Notes: generated by a model not told the origin, from the sequence alone. A stretch of 64,000 nucleotides of DNA from an uncultured Kineothrix sp. (GCA_910587275.1 CAJUMD010000006.1:1-64000), one strand, 5' to 3'; counted from the stretch's first letter, positions 44,251 through 53,180 are shown. A program made the numbers and translations.

Positions 44251-44314
44251 GTGAGTTCGAGACCTTCCTCACGAACAGAACCTCAAACGGTTCTGTTAAA
44301 CAAAACTAAAGGAG
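44251..44314 (+). promoter_or_regulatory. Candidate preQ1 riboswitch of queT
   Basis: GTGAG/CTCAC (44251-44255 with 44268-44272) closes a loop containing CCTT that can pair with AAGG of the Shine-Dalgarno in AACTAAAGGAG. A second hairpin AACAGAACC/GGTTCTGTT (44274-44282 with 44289-44297) lies between, followed by an A-rich tail. The pseudoknot with an A-rich tail overlapping the ribosome site, in front of queT, fits a preQ1 riboswitch; the extra hairpin makes the class unclear. Confidence 0.55.
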
Positions 44315-44322
44315 AACAGACT

Positions 44323-44844
44323 ATGAAAACACAAAACAACAAAGCGGTTCCCATTGGGACCGCGCCAAGTTACCCGCTAATCATGGTTCAGGCAGCGATG
44401 ATTGCCGCGCTTTACGTTGTGCTGACTTTTCTTGCCAACGCATTCGGACTCGCCAATTATGCCATACAGGTCCGCTTTTCGGAAGCGCTCACCATCCTGC
44501 CTTATTTTACGCCTGCCGCCATCCCCGGTCTGTTTATCGGCTGTCTGATCAGCAATACCCTGACCGGATGCGCGCTGCCCGATATTATCTTCGGAAGTCT
44601 GGCAACCCTGATTGGCGCATTTTTTACTTACCGGCTGCGCCGGCATAAATGGATGGCACCCATTCCGCCCATTGTGGCAAACATGATTATCGTACCCTTT
44701 ATACTGCTCTATGCATACGGCATCCGCCCTTTATGGTTTTCTTTCGTTACCGTAACCGCGGGCGAAATCATTTCCTGCGGAATCCTCGGTATGCTGTTGC
44801 TGCTTACATTGGAAAAATATAAAACGCACATCTTCCGTTCCTGA
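44323..44844 (+). CDS. queT: QueT-family queuosine precursor transporter
   Basis: A membrane protein of 173 residues, a substrate-binding (S) component of ECF-type uptake. It has five or six hydrophobic segments; VRFSEALTILPYFTPAAIPG and the GCLISNTLTG block are QueT (COG4708) marks. The ATG at 44323 follows AAAGGAG. It needs a shared energising module, absent here. The riboswitch-like leader supports preQ1 or a related base as substrate. Confidence 0.93.
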   Translation: MKTQNNKAVPIGTAPSYPLIMVQAAMIAALYVVLTFLANAFGLANYAIQVRFSEALTILPYFTPAAIPGLFIGCLISNTLTGCALPDIIFGSLATLIGAFFTYRLRRHKWMAPIPPIVANMIIVPFILLYAYGIRPLWFSFVTVTAGEIISCGILGMLLLLTLEKYKTHIFRS

Positions 44845-44923
44845 ACGGAGCAGAAATCGGATAGCACCGGGCGTCTTCCGCTTTGCTGACATATTTCATT
44901 TTAACACCCGTGTACATCAAAGG

Positions 44924-44950
44924 GGCAGCGCATGAACCACATGCGCTGCC
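44924..44950. terminator. Hairpin between convergent queT and yczE-type gene
   Basis: A perfect 11-bp stem GGCAGCGCATG/CATGCGCTGCC with a 5-base loop. Flanking T-runs are short on both strands (TCCGTTT and CCTTT). Probably a two-way terminator. Confidence 0.7.
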
Positions 44951-44972
44951 TCCGTTTAACAGCCTTTTCCTG

Positions 44973-45617
44973 TTACAGAATATCTTCCCCGTCCCGGAAC
45001 AGTTTCCTTGTGAAATGTACGTTAAAAAATTCAATCATGGGTCCAAACCCAAATGCCGTCACCAACGTCCCAAGCCCCACGATGCCTCCTGCCAGGAAAC
45101 AGACAAGCGCACAGACCGCATCCGTGGCAATCCGGTGCCAAAAATAAGGGATTTTCGGCGCCCGCTTTGCCATAATCAACGACAGACTGTCATAAGGCGC
45201 CGTCCCCACATTCGGTGTCTGGTAAAGCGAAATGCCGAAACCCGTAATTACCATTCCCAATACAACAATCAGCACCCTGACCGCAAACGCCTCCGGTTCC
45301 GGAACAAATCCAAGCCAGATATTATAAAAAAATGTCACGATATATCCTAACAGGAAAGCGTTTACCAAAGTCCCCGCCCCGATAAACTCCCTGCCAAACA
45401 AGAACTCAAGAAGAAATATAAATACATTCAGCAGGATTAGGAAAACGGCATATTCCATTTTCACGCATTCCGACAGTGCCATGACCATTCCGCTGAACGG
45501 GTCGTTCCCCAAACCGGAAAACTTAAAAATACTGATTCCCATTCCGAGGAAAATGTTCCCCACTACCATCACCGCTAACCGCTTTGCACCCGTTTTCTTA
45601 AAATATCCAGTCAACAT
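44973..45617 (-). CDS. YczE/YitT-like integral membrane protein
   Basis: The 214 residues are almost all membrane segments (five or six). The blocks FSGLGNDPFSGMVMALSEC and YQTPNVGTAPYDSLSLIM form an internal duplication typical of YczE-type proteins. The start at 45617 follows GGGAGAG; an in-frame stretch of 100 codons upstream overlaps the regulator gene in another frame and is not supported. It lies 92 bases after the HTH-membrane regulator and may be its target. Function unknown in the family. Confidence 0.85.
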   Translation of the reverse strand: MLTGYFKKTGAKRLAVMVVGNIFLGMGISIFKFSGLGNDPFSGMVMALSECVKMEYAVFLILLNVFIFLLEFLFGREFIGAGTLVNAFLLGYIVTFFYNIWLGFVPEPEAFAVRVLIVVLGMVITGFGISLYQTPNVGTAPYDSLSLIMAKRAPKIPYFWHRIATDAVCALVCFLAGGIVGLGTLVTAFGFGPMIEFFNVHFTRKLFRDGEDIL

Positions 45618-45709
45618 TTTTTCTCTCCCGTTCCTTTCCCGGCGACACACAAACCGCCCCAAATTCCTTGTTTTAAGACACCGCCGCATTTTTCGCCCGC
45701 TGCCCGGTT

Positions 45710-46582
45710 CTACGCTTCCCTGTCCGATGCCCCGGAGTCCTTCCATGCCGAATCTTTCCGGTTGGATTCTCTCCCGCCAGTTCCTCTCCGGTTGGAAGCC
45801 ACCGAGTAATATAGCGGAACCGTCAGAAAGACCACCCAGCCCGGATGCCACGCCCTCCAAAAAAATCCGATACATAAATACAAAAGAACCACCAAAACCG
45901 GATAGGCAAACAAACATGGATTTCCATGCCTTACCGCCTCCGCAAAACTATACCATAACGGCACCAAAAGAAACAACAGCCACGCCGGATGCCATGCCCT
46001 GTATAAAAATCCCACGATAACATACACAATAAAGATTCCCGCTGTAAACGACACCTGACTGCGCCTTACATCCCAACCGTATTTCTTTCCGTTCACAAAT
46101 ACCCCGTTCCTATCGACATGTACGTTTTCCTCCTTTTTGCCGTCCTCCACATGAATCCCGTCCCATCCCACGTGGACGCTGCTTCCGTCCCGGTCCACCA
46201 CATGTATCCCTTTCAGCCCTACATGTACACACTCCGGCTCCTGGTCCGGTCCGTTTTCACCCGTTTCTCCGTTTCCACGGTTCCCCGCGTCTTTGACTTC
46301 CCCGGCTTCCACCCAGTTTCCCACATTTCCGGCTTCCGCTTCCGTCCCCTTTTCCTCCGGATATGACGCCGGTATCTCGTCCTCCGTCTGCAGCAGTTCA
46401 TCCAGGGACACCCCGTACAATCTTGCCAGCAGAATAATATTATCCGTATCCGGCGAGGCTTCCGCGCGCTCCCACTTACTAACCGCCTGTCTGCTGATTC
46501 CCAGTTTTTCCGCCAGCGCCTCCTGGGACAGACCGTTCTTCTTCCTCAAATTCACCAGCCGGTTTGCAATCTCAATATTCAT
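45710..46582 (-). CDS. XRE-type HTH regulator fused to a membrane domain
   Basis: The 290 residues have an XRE helix-turn-helix (6-61, GLSQEALAEKLGISRQAVSK). A Glu/Gly/Asn-rich linker follows, then short beta-like repeats VHVGLKGIHV, VHVGWDGIHV and VHVDRNGVFV. Two membrane hairpins then share the motif YRAWHPAW / WRAWHPGW (each followed by FL-VPL-YS). It could be a membrane-held repressor that reacts to envelope state; that is inference. GGAGG precedes the ATG at 46582. A palindrome over its own -10 box suggests autoregulation. Confidence 0.88.
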   Translation of the reverse strand: MNIEIANRLVNLRKKNGLSQEALAEKLGISRQAVSKWERAEASPDTDNIILLARLYGVSLDELLQTEDEIPASYPEEKGTEAEAGNVGNWVEAGEVKDAGNRGNGETGENGPDQEPECVHVGLKGIHVVDRDGSSVHVGWDGIHVEDGKKEENVHVDRNGVFVNGKKYGWDVRRSQVSFTAGIFIVYVIVGFLYRAWHPAWLLFLLVPLWYSFAEAVRHGNPCLFAYPVLVVLLYLCIGFFWRAWHPGWVVFLTVPLYYSVASNRRGTGGRESNRKDSAWKDSGASDREA

Positions 46583-46615
46583 TCCCTCTGTTCCTCCAGT
46601 CATTTTTTCTTTCGG

Positions 46616-46630
46616 ATCCATTATATGGAT
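46616..46630 (-). promoter_or_regulatory. Palindrome over the -10 of the HTH-membrane gene
   Basis: ATCCAT-TAT-ATGGAT is a perfect inverted repeat, and the minus-strand TATAAT (46620-46625) lies inside it. Binding here would block RNA polymerase, so it is a plausible XRE operator. Confidence 0.6.
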
Positions 46631-46708
46631 TCCGCCCCGGTTGCACTACCTATTTTGGTTTGAGACGCCGCAACTATTGGTTGCATATGCCATAAATACG
46701 GCATTTTC

Positions 46709-49240
46709 CTACTCTTTCCTCTGATATGTGATAAAACGGTTTCCGTTTTCCTCAAACATGCGTGTGGAATCGTTCATGCCCATTTTAAAGGGTGTTCCCC
46801 CAGCCAAGGGATCCATCAGCACCGTATTCAATTCATTAAATCCCACAATCAGTACGGCATTCCCGTCATTCAGGGAAGCCAATACCGGAATATCCCTGTT
46901 CACGTAATACAAAACGGCATCGAGACTGCACCCCGTCAGGTCGAGGACACTGGCATTGTCCAGATTGTCTTCCAAAACCTCGCGGATGGTATCCCCCCTG
47001 TTTAACATGTACTCTGTATTGCGCATGATTCCCTCATATTGGAGCATGACATCCAGACAGACGGCAAGGCTGTTTTTCTCCTCGGTAATTGCCGCCCCCT
47101 TAATTGCCATAATCTGGTTTTTCAGGCTCCGGTTCCCCCTGGACCAAACATAACCGCCCTGTCCGTCCACCACGGTACCGGATAAGCCGTAAGCCATATT
47201 CACCGCATTTCCTTCATCCGTAAATATGCCTTCCACACCGTTCTTTCCGTAAACATAATAACGGGAAACCTCCTCCTCCCCTTCTTTTAAAACAATCTCC
47301 CTGCCGCCTTCAAACAACACTTCCCTCGGCGTCAGCAGTTTGCGTTTTTTCCCGTCCACCGTACTTTTTAATGCAATCTGCACCACTTTTTCATAGCCCT
47401 CGATGGCGACGGTCTCCACCACATTACTTCCTTCCGGCTCGATTTTCGTATTCACAATCTGGTCATTCCCGGTCACGGCATAATTACCCTCCTCCCCGTC
47501 CCGCCGCACGCGGTACAGGTTAATCTGATTCCCTTCGATTTCGCTTCCGGTGACATATACCCCCTCCTGGCTGTATGTCTTTAAAATCTCACCGTTTTCA
47601 CTCTGTATCCTCACGCGGTACATGGGGAACAGAATGCTCCCCATCTTATCCTGCACCACATCCCGTGAACGTGCCACGCCGTAAATCAAATCTTCCCCCA
47701 TGAAACCAAGCGGAGCGATATATTCCCCATTTCCCGCCGGTATCTCCGTCTTTTCCTTCGTACTTAAATTCATAAGCACCAGTTTCCGGCTGGCATAAGG
47801 ATTTCCCCCCATCTGCCACACAATCATCCGGTTGCTGTCCGAAACTTTATAGCTTCCTTCGTCCAGCCCCGAAACCATTATTTCATAACTGCATTCGGCA
47901 AGGTTCACCGCATACAAGGCTCCCCCGTGCATAAAGAAGAAAATATCCGCTTTGTTGATATATGCCAAATCTGCCAATTCCGCACGGAGTACCTCGTAAG
48001 AACTCCCTGACGGAATATACACCAGTTCTTCCACCGCATTCATCAGGCTGCTGAACTGATAAACCACGATTCCCACTTCCCCTTCATGCCTTCCCCTGTT
48101 CATGTAACCGTATACGATAAACTGCACATTTCCCGTTTCATCCACGTTCAATATCCCGATGCCGTGCTTCTGCCACATCTCCCGCTCGTCCGTATAATCC
48201 CCGTCATAAAAACTGAACAGCCGTGACAGCTTATTTTCCGTTACATTATAACAAAACAGCCGGTTTCCGTCCGAAAATGCAAACACATTCCCGCCGTCAC
48301 TTTCCTTTAACTCAATGTCCGACTCCTGCAAAATACCGAGGTATATCTTGTTATTGGCAAATATATCGTCTTGTTCGTCAAAGACCTGTTTCATGGTCCG
48401 CTCAAAATCCAGCAGGTAAATACGGTCGGCCGTATACCGGATCCGGTAAAATTCCTTCACCCGGAACAGGCTGCGCCCCTCCAGGGACACGCAGTAATCC
48501 AGCTCCAGCGAGCCTGTCTGCTCTCCCAGCTCCTTTACCGTAAGTTCCGGCTCCGTTACTGCCTTTACCGCCAAATCCCCCCATGTCACCTGCTGGAAAC
48601 TGCTGTGGATATCCACTTTGCCGAACGTGGTATTATCCCCGTCCGCATTGGACTCCAAATATTTTGTCAGTTCCCTTGCCGCCTCCTTGTCAAAGGTCCT
48701 CTCATGAAAATCCAGTACGTAATCCAGCTTTTCCTTCTCATGGTAGTTGTCGGTTTGGATGATTCTTGTGTAATAACGAATGGTCTGCCCCCAGTTATTT
48801 TCCAAAAGAAACACAAGCATGTATTCCGTATCGGCGTCAATTAAATCCTTAACCGTTAATTCCCCCTCAATTTTCTCCTCCGTCTCCACGTAATCCGTAA
48901 TTTCCGTATTTTCCACCAGCCGTTTCCCGTCGATACTCCTGACCTCAAACGTCATCTTCTCAATTTCCTGTCCGTATTTATTTACCACAAAACAAATCCG
49001 GCGCCCTTCCCCCAAAGGCGTAATACAGTCCCTTTGGAAGCTGGTCTGCATCGCCTCCTTGTATCCGTGGAGCGGATTCACCTCCACACCGTCTATTTTC
49101 ATATGGATAACCGGATAAGTTGCCGGTCCCATCTCCATGGTCATATCGGTATTCCCCTGATTTACCAGCGAACCGGCAAGCATCAGGGAAACCAGAAATA
49201 CCGCTGCCAAATACACACATTTCAATAACGTTTTTTTCAT
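46709..49240 (-). CDS. Large exported protein with degenerate C39-like C-terminus
   Basis: The 843 residues start with a signal anchor (about 6-24) and continue outside the cell. Residues about 30-300 look beta-rich. About 300-690 alternate short strands in a way that recalls a beta-propeller (IYLGILQESDIELKE, LFCYNVTENKLSRL, LVLMNLSTKEKTEI). The last 120 residues resemble a C39-like cysteine peptidase: AVCLDVMLQYEG (Cys728) and IPVLASLNDGNAVLIVGFN with Asn794 where the catalytic His is expected, then MDP (Asp810). It is therefore probably inactive. It starts 6 bases after the methyltransferase stop, so it is coupled to it. Function unknown. Confidence 0.8.
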   Translation of the reverse strand: MKKTLLKCVYLAAVFLVSLMLAGSLVNQGNTDMTMEMGPATYPVIHMKIDGVEVNPLHGYKEAMQTSFQRDCITPLGEGRRICFVVNKYGQEIEKMTFEVRSIDGKRLVENTEITDYVETEEKIEGELTVKDLIDADTEYMLVFLLENNWGQTIRYYTRIIQTDNYHEKEKLDYVLDFHERTFDKEAARELTKYLESNADGDNTTFGKVDIHSSFQQVTWGDLAVKAVTEPELTVKELGEQTGSLELDYCVSLEGRSLFRVKEFYRIRYTADRIYLLDFERTMKQVFDEQDDIFANNKIYLGILQESDIELKESDGGNVFAFSDGNRLFCYNVTENKLSRLFSFYDGDYTDEREMWQKHGIGILNVDETGNVQFIVYGYMNRGRHEGEVGIVVYQFSSLMNAVEELVYIPSGSSYEVLRAELADLAYINKADIFFFMHGGALYAVNLAECSYEIMVSGLDEGSYKVSDSNRMIVWQMGGNPYASRKLVLMNLSTKEKTEIPAGNGEYIAPLGFMGEDLIYGVARSRDVVQDKMGSILFPMYRVRIQSENGEILKTYSQEGVYVTGSEIEGNQINLYRVRRDGEEGNYAVTGNDQIVNTKIEPEGSNVVETVAIEGYEKVVQIALKSTVDGKKRKLLTPREVLFEGGREIVLKEGEEEVSRYYVYGKNGVEGIFTDEGNAVNMAYGLSGTVVDGQGGYVWSRGNRSLKNQIMAIKGAAITEEKNSLAVCLDVMLQYEGIMRNTEYMLNRGDTIREVLEDNLDNASVLDLTGCSLDAVLYYVNRDIPVLASLNDGNAVLIVGFNELNTVLMDPLAGGTPFKMGMNDSTRMFEENGNRFITYQRKE

Positions 49241-49246
49241 TCCCTC

Positions 49247-50518
49247 TTAAATCCTCTTATTTTCCAACAGCTTCTGCAGGGTCATATCCACGTGGAGAAA
49301 TTCCGCCAAGGCATCCACCGGCGCTTTACCCGCATATTCCCCGCGTTCCGCTCCCTGCATTCCTTCCCCCGGCATTTCTTCCCGCTCCCGCCGTCTTTTA
49401 TTCCGTTCTCTCCGTACCCCGCGGATTAAAATATTTTTCGGCGTATGTTCCATATCGATAAATTCCAATATCTGTACGTCATACCCGCATTCCTCCAGCA
49501 GATTCGCCCTTATGGCATCCGTGACAAGCGCTGCCGCGCGCTCCTTTAACAGACCGTATTTAAGCAGCGGCTCCAATACCTCCGCCTTCATCTGGCGGTT
49601 GACCTCATGCTGGCAGCAAGGCACCGACAGAATGACCTTCGCCCCCCAATCCACCGCCTTCGCCAGCGCATAATCCGTCGCCGTATCGCAGGCATGAAGC
49701 GTCACCACCATGTCCACCCGGTCCGTCTCCCCGCTGTAAGTACCGATATCCCCCTGCTGGAAATGAAGCCCCGCATAACCATATGCTTCCGCAAGCCTGC
49801 TGCATTTTTCTATTACATCCGCCTTTAAATCCAGTCCCGTAATCTCCACGTCAAGTCCCTTTAATTCCCGCATATAATAATAAATGGCAAACGTCAGGTA
49901 GGACTTCCCACAGCCAAAATCGATGACGCGGATTTTTTCCCCTTTAGGGAGTGTGGGCAGAATATCCTCAATAAATTCCAAAAAACGGTTAATTTGTTTA
50001 AATTTATCATATCTTGCCCTTACCACTTTTCCATCCGGGGTCTGTACACCCAAATCCAAAAGGAAAGGAACCTGTTTTCCTTCTTCCAGCAGGTACTTTT
50101 TCGTCCGGTTATGGGAAAAATCCGCTCCCATGCCGTTTTTGCCTCCTGCCCCGTTCCCGGTTCCCCCTGTTTTCCCGTCCTGCGCATATCTTTTCCGTTT
50201 CACCGTCACCCGGCCTTTTTTACTGACCAGTGCCGTCGCACGGCCTTTTGTCCCCTCTATTTCACACTGCCTGAAATCCTTCTCCATATATTCCAGCATC
50301 CGCAGGACCATTTCCCCTTTTCCGTAGTTTCCATGGAATACCTGCGTCCCCCTGTATGCCGTCTCCTGAAACACCAATTCGCCTTTCACCATCACCGGAC
50401 GTACTTTTGCCTTCACAATCTTTTCCCTGTCCCTGGGATTACTCATGACTGCCTGATACAGGTTTTCCCCCAGCATATCTTCCAGTACTTCTTTTAACGG
50501 CTGCATATCTGTCTTCAT
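49247..50518 (-). CDS. SAM-dependent methyltransferase, Methyltransf_32-like
   Basis: The 423 residues have a basic N-terminal region (about 1-150) with VTVKRKRYAQDGK. A class I methyltransferase core follows, with motif I VIDFGCGKSYLTF (198-210), the acidic GLDLKADVIEKCS, and VKVILSVPCCQHE-like sequence (SVPCCQHE 298-305). The C-terminus is rich in Arg/Glu. This type is thought to act on RNA or protein; the target is unknown. The ATG at 50518 follows AAAGGA; the 30 codons upstream fall in terminator and repeat DNA, so the shorter start is preferred. Confidence 0.88.
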   Translation of the reverse strand: MKTDMQPLKEVLEDMLGENLYQAVMSNPRDREKIVKAKVRPVMVKGELVFQETAYRGTQVFHGNYGKGEMVLRMLEYMEKDFRQCEIEGTKGRATALVSKKGRVTVKRKRYAQDGKTGGTGNGAGGKNGMGADFSHNRTKKYLLEEGKQVPFLLDLGVQTPDGKVVRARYDKFKQINRFLEFIEDILPTLPKGEKIRVIDFGCGKSYLTFAIYYYMRELKGLDVEITGLDLKADVIEKCSRLAEAYGYAGLHFQQGDIGTYSGETDRVDMVVTLHACDTATDYALAKAVDWGAKVILSVPCCQHEVNRQMKAEVLEPLLKYGLLKERAAALVTDAIRANLLEECGYDVQILEFIDMEHTPKNILIRGVRRERNKRRREREEMPGEGMQGAERGEYAGKAPVDALAEFLHVDMTLQKLLENKRI

Positions 50519-50557
50519 GTTGTCCTTTCCCTCCGGCATATAAAACAATGAAACGGT

Positions 50558-50587
50558 ACCGGCAAGTGCCCCGTGTGCATAAAATAT
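50558..50587. repeat. Family A end fragment
   Basis: On the minus strand, ATTTTATGCACACGGGGCAC follows the hairpin at 50585-50615. It is the same end module seen at 51207-51225 (TTTTTATGCACACGGGCACC). Again the module starts at a terminator T-run. The inner hairpins are missing. Confidence 0.6.
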
Positions 50588-50615
50588 AGTCATGGCATAA
50601 AATGCCATGACTATA
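50585..50615. terminator. Terminator of the 129-residue protein gene
   Basis: A perfect 13-bp stem TATAGTCATGGCA/TGCCATGACTATA (50585-50597/50603-50615). ATTTTAT follows on the minus strand and TTTTAC on the plus strand. Confidence 0.85.
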
Positions 50616-50643
50616 TTTTACTGACTTTGCACCAAAACTACAA

Positions 50644-51033
50644 CTAAAACTTTAAAATACCGTTACGGTTACCGTGCCTGCGTTTATAAACTTCATAAAA
50701 AAGCACTATCTGCACCATATCGGACATCCATTCCTGCTTTTCCTTCGGTATCTCCGTCCCCGGGTTCTCCCGTTCGTTCTGCTTCCTCAGGCGCTCCATG
50801 ATTTCCTGCGACAGCCGGTACATATGCCAGCGGTCCGGATACTCATCATAAATCATGCTGCCTTCATAATCCAGTTTATCCAAAATACCGGCAATCATCC
50901 TTTGGTATTTCTTTGCTTCTGCCGGATACATCTGCTGTAAGTACTCCAAATCCCTCGTTACCGTGTCTTCCTCCTGATAATAAAGAGGTAAAGGATATGT
51001 CATATAAAAGGGTAAGACTTTTTGATTATACAT
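50644..51033 (-). CDS. Conserved hypothetical protein, 129 residues
   Basis: I do not recognise a family. The product is soluble, without signal peptide or membrane segment, rich in Tyr, Met and charged residues, with YPAEAKKYQRMIAGILDKLD and YDEYPDRWHMYRLSQEIME suggesting a helical bundle. AAAGGATG precedes the ATG well. It has its own terminator and stands between the atp operon and the methyltransferase gene. Confidence 0.8.
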   Translation of the reverse strand: MYNQKVLPFYMTYPLPLYYQEEDTVTRDLEYLQQMYPAEAKKYQRMIAGILDKLDYEGSMIYDEYPDRWHMYRLSQEIMERLRKQNERENPGTEIPKEKQEWMSDMVQIVLFYEVYKRRHGNRNGILKF

Positions 51034-51116
51034 GGATTACATCCTTTACTAAACATCACCGATTTTTATGTTATCATATGCGGAAAGCAGGCGCATGTTG
51101 CTTATGAAAGCCAACA

Positions 51117-51305
51117 CTCTGCATGGGGCTGTGCCATCGAGTAAGGGAAAATTTTCCCCTACTCGCGCGCCGGGCACCCGCCAGCTTTGCTGGCATCTTC
51201 CTTTGGGTGCCCGTGTGCATAAAAAGGCAGCACCGTGAAACATTCACGTTGCTGCCCCTTTTCTCCTGCCCGCGCACCCATGCGCCGCTTCTGCGGCATA
51301 CTTCT
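51117..51305. repeat. Family A composite copy around the atp terminator
   Basis: The full unit covers 51138-51225. It has a TAAGGGAAAATTTTCCCCTA hairpin, a GCCAGC-TTT-GCTGGC-like hairpin, and outer arms GGGCACCC (51172-51179) / GGGTGCCC (51205-51212). Compared with copy 2 the outer arms have changed on both sides while still pairing. An extra end piece CTCTGCATGGGGCTGTGC lies at 51117-51134. Another fragment, GCGCACCCATGCGCCGCTTC at 51273-51292, lies on the other side of the terminator, next to the atpC stop. Confidence 0.8.
51221..51256 (-). terminator. Terminator of the atp operon
   Basis: Stem GGCAGCA...TGCTGCC with CGTGAA/TTCACG (51226-51256), followed by TTTTTATGCACA on the minus strand, about 60 bases after atpC. 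Confidence 0.92.
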
Positions 51306-51316
51306 TAACACGCCCG

Positions 51317-51721
51317 TTAAGAAACGGCATTGATGCGGGCAAGCGCCCTCTTAAGTGCCGCTTCCGCACGGAGAATATCCGTTTCCGGCGCCTTGGTACG
51401 CAGTCTTTCCTCCGCACGCGCCTTCGCTTCTTCCGCACGTTTCCTGTCAATCTCGTCCGGCCACTCGATGATTTCCGCAAGAATCGTTACCTTATCTTCC
51501 AGAATCTCCACGAAACCGGCATGAAGCGCCGCATTCCGCGCCCTGTCGCTTTCCGAAATCGTCAGGATACCGGGATTAACGATAACCGTCATCGGGACAT
51601 GGCCTTTATAGACACCAATCTCGCCCTCCGTGGTATTGAATTCCACCATGTTTACGTCACCGTCATAGAAAACCCGTTCCGGCGTAATTACTTTTAATCG
51701 GAAATTTCTTTCATCTGCCAT
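51317..51721 (-). CDS. atpC: ATP synthase epsilon subunit
   Basis: A rotor-stalk and regulatory subunit of the F1 part, 134 residues. N-terminal beta-sandwich FRLKVITPERVFYDGDVNMV and VEFNTTEGEIGVYKGHVPMT; C-terminal two-helix part (about 90-134, RAEEAKARAEERLR). It is last in the operon, 23 bases after atpD. Confidence 0.97.
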   Translation of the reverse strand: MADERNFRLKVITPERVFYDGDVNMVEFNTTEGEIGVYKGHVPMTVIVNPGILTISESDRARNAALHAGFVEILEDKVTILAEIIEWPDEIDRKRAEEAKARAEERLRTKAPETDILRAEAALKRALARINAVS

Positions 51722-51744
51722 ATGTCAACCCTGCCCTTTCTGTA

Positions 51745-53151
51745 CTATTTTACACGGGCAAGTACATCGTCTATGCTTCCTGCATTCAGGAAATAGCTTT
51801 CCGGTATGTTGTCATGTTTCCCTTCCAGAATCTCCTTAAAGCCGCGGATTGTCTCGTTAATCGGCACATATTTACCTTCCAGTCCGGTAAACTGTCCGGC
51901 AACGAAGAACGGCTGGGACAGGAACCTCTGTACTTTTCTCGCACGGGATACCACCAGTTTGTCTTCCTCGGAAAGTTCGTCCATACCGAGGATGGCAATG
52001 ATATCCTGCAGTTCCTTGTATTTCTGCAGAATCTCCTGCACGCCGCGGGCTACCTGGTAATGTTCTTCACCCACGATACGGGGATCCAAAATCCTGGAAC
52101 TGGACTCCAGCGGGTCCACTGCCGGATAAATACCGAGCTCCACGATGGAACGTGACAGCGTCGTCGTCGCATCCAAATGGGCAAACGTAGTTGCCGGAGC
52201 GGGGTCCGTCAAGTCATCGGCAGGCACATATACCGCCTGAACCGACGTAATGGAGCCGTTCTTCGTGGAAGTAATACGCTCCTGCAAAGCGCCCATCTCC
52301 GTCTGCAGCGTCGGCTGGTACCCTACCGCCGAAGGCATACGTCCCAAAAGCGCGGACACCTCGGAACCTGCCTGGGTAAAACGGAAAATATTATCGATAA
52401 ACAACAGCACGTCCTTGCCGCCCTTATCACGGAAATACTCTGCCATGGTCAGTCCCGTAAGACCTACCCTCATTCTCGCCCCGGGCGGCTCGTTCATCTG
52501 ACCGAATACCATCGTCGTTTTGTCGATAACGCCCGATTCCATCATTTCATGGTACAGGTCATTACCTTCCCTCGTCCTCTCTCCAACACCGGTAAATACG
52601 GAATAGCCGCTGTGCTCGGTGGCGATATTACGGATTAATTCCTGAATCAACACCGTCTTACCTACGCCGGCACCGCCGAACAGACCGATTTTACCACCCT
52701 TTTGGTAAGGGCAAAGCAGGTCAACGACCTTAATACCCGTCTCCAAAAGTTCCGTTGCCGTGGACTGCTCCTCAAATGCAGGCGCCGGTCTGTGAATCGG
52801 TTCATGCCCCACATCCGTGGGAGCCGGTTTATTGTCAATCGGCTGGCCCAGCACGTTGAAAATCCTTCCCAGTGTATTCTCGCCAACGGGAACCGTAATC
52901 GGTGCGCCGGTTGCGATTGCATCCATGCCCCTTACCAACCCGTCGGTAGAACCCATGGCAATACACCGGACGGTGTCATCACCAAGATGCTGCGATACTT
53001 CCACGATCAGTTCCCCACCGTCGTTCGTAGGAATCTTAATCGCTTCGTTAATCTCCGGCAGCTCGCCGCCGGTGAACTTAATATCAAGCACAGCACCGAT
53101 AATCTGGGTAACTTTACCGACATTACCCATCTCATTCTTTATCTCTGCCAT
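51745..53151 (-). CDS. atpD: ATP synthase beta subunit
   Basis: The catalytic subunit, 468 residues. Walker A GGAGVGKT (159-166), GERTREGNDLYHEM with the catalytic Glu, Walker B DVLLFIDNIFRFTQ and the ALLGRMPSAVGYQPTL segment are all intact. The N-terminal 8-10 residues are a short extension. It follows atpG by 29 bases. Confidence 0.99.
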   Translation of the reverse strand: MAEIKNEMGNVGKVTQIIGAVLDIKFTGGELPEINEAIKIPTNDGGELIVEVSQHLGDDTVRCIAMGSTDGLVRGMDAIATGAPITVPVGENTLGRIFNVLGQPIDNKPAPTDVGHEPIHRPAPAFEEQSTATELLETGIKVVDLLCPYQKGGKIGLFGGAGVGKTVLIQELIRNIATEHSGYSVFTGVGERTREGNDLYHEMMESGVIDKTTMVFGQMNEPPGARMRVGLTGLTMAEYFRDKGGKDVLLFIDNIFRFTQAGSEVSALLGRMPSAVGYQPTLQTEMGALQERITSTKNGSITSVQAVYVPADDLTDPAPATTFAHLDATTTLSRSIVELGIYPAVDPLESSSRILDPRIVGEEHYQVARGVQEILQKYKELQDIIAILGMDELSEEDKLVVSRARKVQRFLSQPFFVAGQFTGLEGKYVPINETIRGFKEILEGKHDNIPESYFLNAGSIDDVLARVK

Positions 53152-53180
53152 CTTTTCTTCCCTGTTACCTTTCTCTATTT

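Noticed and set aside
45618..45917. N-terminal extension of the YczE-like protein by 100 residues
   Set aside because: It runs antiphase inside the end of the HTH-membrane gene and has the composition of an out-of-frame reading; GGGAGAG supports the start at 45617.
51049..51308. Several 60-67-residue frames around the atp terminator
   Set aside because: They lie wholly in family A repeat DNA and read the same hairpins on both strands; similar spurious peptides arise at the other copies (109-421, 59421-59606).
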